From: Candidatus Allofournierella pullistercoris
GTDB taxonomy: Bacteria; Bacillota; Clostridia; Oscillospirales; Ruminococcaceae
Assembly: GCA_018883715.1 (NCBI GenBank)
Contig: JAHLFP010000035.1
Location: 1-60,443, forward strand
DNA: 60,443 bases
Reading direction: 5' to 3'
The position numbers and the translations under genes are program-made. This document shows, in pieces, positions 59,438-60,443 of the stretch. Every line of letters begins with the position of its first letter. Position 1 is the first letter of the stretch. The notes beneath the pieces are model-generated. The model was given only the letters and a program-made list of their open reading frames with translations, had not been told where the DNA came from and made no database searches.

Positions 59438-60085
59438 TTAGAACTCCTTCTTTTCCAAAATTCCAACGGAACACCGGATGGACACAGCGTACATCAGAGC
59501 AATAAGTGCCAGCTCCACCACCAACAGGAACAGCAAGGCGGGCAGATTTGCACCTGCAATGGGGTTGCTTATCCATTCTTCCGGGAGAAACCACAGAAGC
59601 GACAGAGAGATAATCCCCGGAACATACAAGAACCAACTGCCTTTGATGGGGCCAAATTTATAGTACGCCGGGATTTGAAAGGCGGTGTACAGAGCAAACA
59701 AAAACATCCCTCCCATGGCGGCCATCAGGATGTCCACCGGCAAAACGGTTTGTCCCAATGCTCTCAGCACAAGGGGCTGGGCAATGATGGACACCGCCAA
59801 GGCAATCAGCCCTTGGATACCGATGAGCAGGTATCGCCCCATCACTGCTTCCCTTTTGGTCACAGGCAAAAGGCCATACATGCGCTCCATGCCGTTCTTT
59901 TCGGTTACTGTAAAGGTGTAGCTTGTTGTTAGATCAGCAAAGTAGACCGCAAAGGAAATGCCCACAGCCAAGGAGCGATTTAGCGCAACAAACACAATGG
60001 GGAACAGGATAACAAACAGAATCGGCTTGAGATAAGGTTTAATAAGGGAAAAGTCCAGTTTTGTAACATTCCATATCTTACGCAT
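59438..60085 (-). CDS. ABC-2 type transporter permease
   Basis: 215 residues with six hydrophobic segments. EKNGMERMYGLLPVTKREAVMGRYL after helix 2 is typical of the ABC2_membrane_5 family, found with YtrA-like regulators and in peptide or antibiotic resistance exporters. It overlaps the ATPase gene by 8 bp, so it is translationally coupled. The substrate is unknown. Confidence 0.88.
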   Translation of the reverse strand: MRKIWNVTKLDFSLIKPYLKPILFVILFPIVFVALNRSLAVGISFAVYFADLTTSYTFTVTEKNGMERMYGLLPVTKREAVMGRYLLIGIQGLIALAVSIIAQPLVLRALGQTVLPVDILMAAMGGMFLFALYTAFQIPAYYKFGPIKGSWFLYVPGIISLSLLWFLPEEWISNPIAGANLPALLFLLVVELALIALMYAVSIRCSVGILEKKEF

Positions 60086-60443
60086 CCCCGCTTCCTCCTT
60101 TCTTGCTTACAAACACAACAATTTCATCAATGCTTGCCGGCTCGACAGTCAAATTCGGGAACAAGACGCAGTCCTGCGTTTTGATGAGGGCTTCAAAGCC
60201 AGTGGAAAAAGTTCGCACCGAAACAGCCTTTTCCTGGATGTCAGTGGAAAGCTCCTCCCTTGCTCCCTTGACAACACGGAACATATCCACAAATTCGTCC
60301 TTGTTGCCGCTGAAAAATAACTCTCCATAATTAATGTAAGTAATATAATCAGCAATGCGCTCCAAATCGGCAGTAATATGAGTAGAGAACAACACACTGT
60401 GCTGTCCATCCTCGATGTATTCGGACAGGATATGGAGCAACTC
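60078..60443 (-). CDS. ABC transporter ATPase, C-terminal part (cut by window edge)
   Basis: The frame is open to the right edge and covers about 121 residues. LFSTHITADLERIADYITYI carries the switch His (H-loop) and the region just after Walker B; Walker A and the signature motif lie outside. The C-terminal 70 residues form an accessory domain. It pairs with the permease at 59438. Confidence 0.88.
   Translation of the reverse strand, partial: ELLHILSEYIEDGQHSVLFSTHITADLERIADYITYINYGELFFSGNKDEFVDMFRVVKGAREELSTDIQEKAVSVRTFSTGFEALIKTQDCVLFPNLTVEPASIDEIVVFVSKKGGSGDA

Noticed and set aside
59438..60443. The ABC pair as the missing lantibiotic LanFEG exporter
   Set aside because: It lies 19 kb from the immunity remnant, with only one permease visible and no lantibiotic-specific features, so linkage is not supported.
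1..60443. CRISPR arrays, tRNA or rRNA genes, complete insertion sequences
   Set aside because: No regularly spaced repeats, cloverleaf-like conserved segments or transposase motifs were seen on reading both strands. A covariance-model or transposase search could not be run.

Overview
This 60.4-kb window is chromosomal DNA from a low-to-mid GC, spore-forming Clostridia, probably of the Oscillospirales/Ruminococcaceae type (inferred from gene content; no taxonomic search was possible). The support is the sporulation genes spoIVA, sipL and spoVM, strong AAGGAGG-type ribosome binding sites, a paired M16 protease/lgt cluster, RemA, mini-RNase III, and a conserved gene block in the same order as the Bacillus subtilis yicC-to-spoVM region. 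No rRNA, tRNA, CRISPR array or intact insertion sequence was seen.

Layout. 1-4125 (+): the tail of a DUF1624-like membrane protein, then a promoter overlapping a perfect palindrome, then a three-gene unit (BspA-type LRR protein, DUF2201/VWA protein, MoxR-type AAA ATPase). 4253-9553 (-): a membrane diguanylate cyclase with two solute-binding sensor domains, then a copper P-type ATPase fused in frame to a CopZ-like domain that keeps its own Shine-Dalgarno and ATG. 9695-12733 (-): a Y-family polymerase / small partner / XRE-TPR regulator operon and a four-helix membrane protein with paired histidines. 13002-16673: yebC, a 63-codon Asn/Lys/Ala-rich small gene (+), mrnC, obg, rpmA, rplU. 16819-22415 (-): folD, lgt, two M16 peptidases, an LdcB-like carboxypeptidase. 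22416-23406: a gene-poor stretch with small ORFs, one frameshifted. 23407-27307 (-): lysC, thrB, hom and an ACT regulator. 27521-30010 (-): a class A PBP whose best Shine-Dalgarno faces an ATC codon. 30416-33592 (+): a DUF4358 lipoprotein, an MBOAT O-acyltransferase and a DHHW protein, a likely cell-surface O-acetylation module. 33816-35114 (-): a lipoprotein gene broken by several mutations and carrying a perfect 18-bp-arm palindrome. 35330-36085 (-): a carboxymuconolactone-decarboxylase protein. 36291-38778 (+): selD, yedF, DUF3343 (selenium metabolism without visible Sec-insertion genes) and a divergent peptide deformylase.

38887-40142 (-) is the most unusual locus: a decayed lantibiotic-immunity island. 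A NisI/SpaI-like lipoprotein gene has two frameshifts, a TCT-N8-TCT (NisR-box-like) site lies over its promoter, and a response-regulator N-terminus is fused in frame to the catalytic half of a histidine kinase. 40320-42812 (-) holds a sugar transferase and a nucleotide-sugar dehydratase for surface glycan synthesis.

43051-58554 (-) is a long collinear block: yicC, remA, gmk, priA, def, fmt, rsmB, rlmN, prpC, prkC, rsgA, thiN, spoVM, sipL, spoIVA. It joins DNA and translation housekeeping with Ser/Thr phospho-signalling and spore-coat basement-layer assembly. Compared with B. subtilis, rpoZ, coaBC and rpe are absent from the block. The window ends with a GNAT acetyltransferase and an ABC-2 permease/ATPase pair cut by the right edge.
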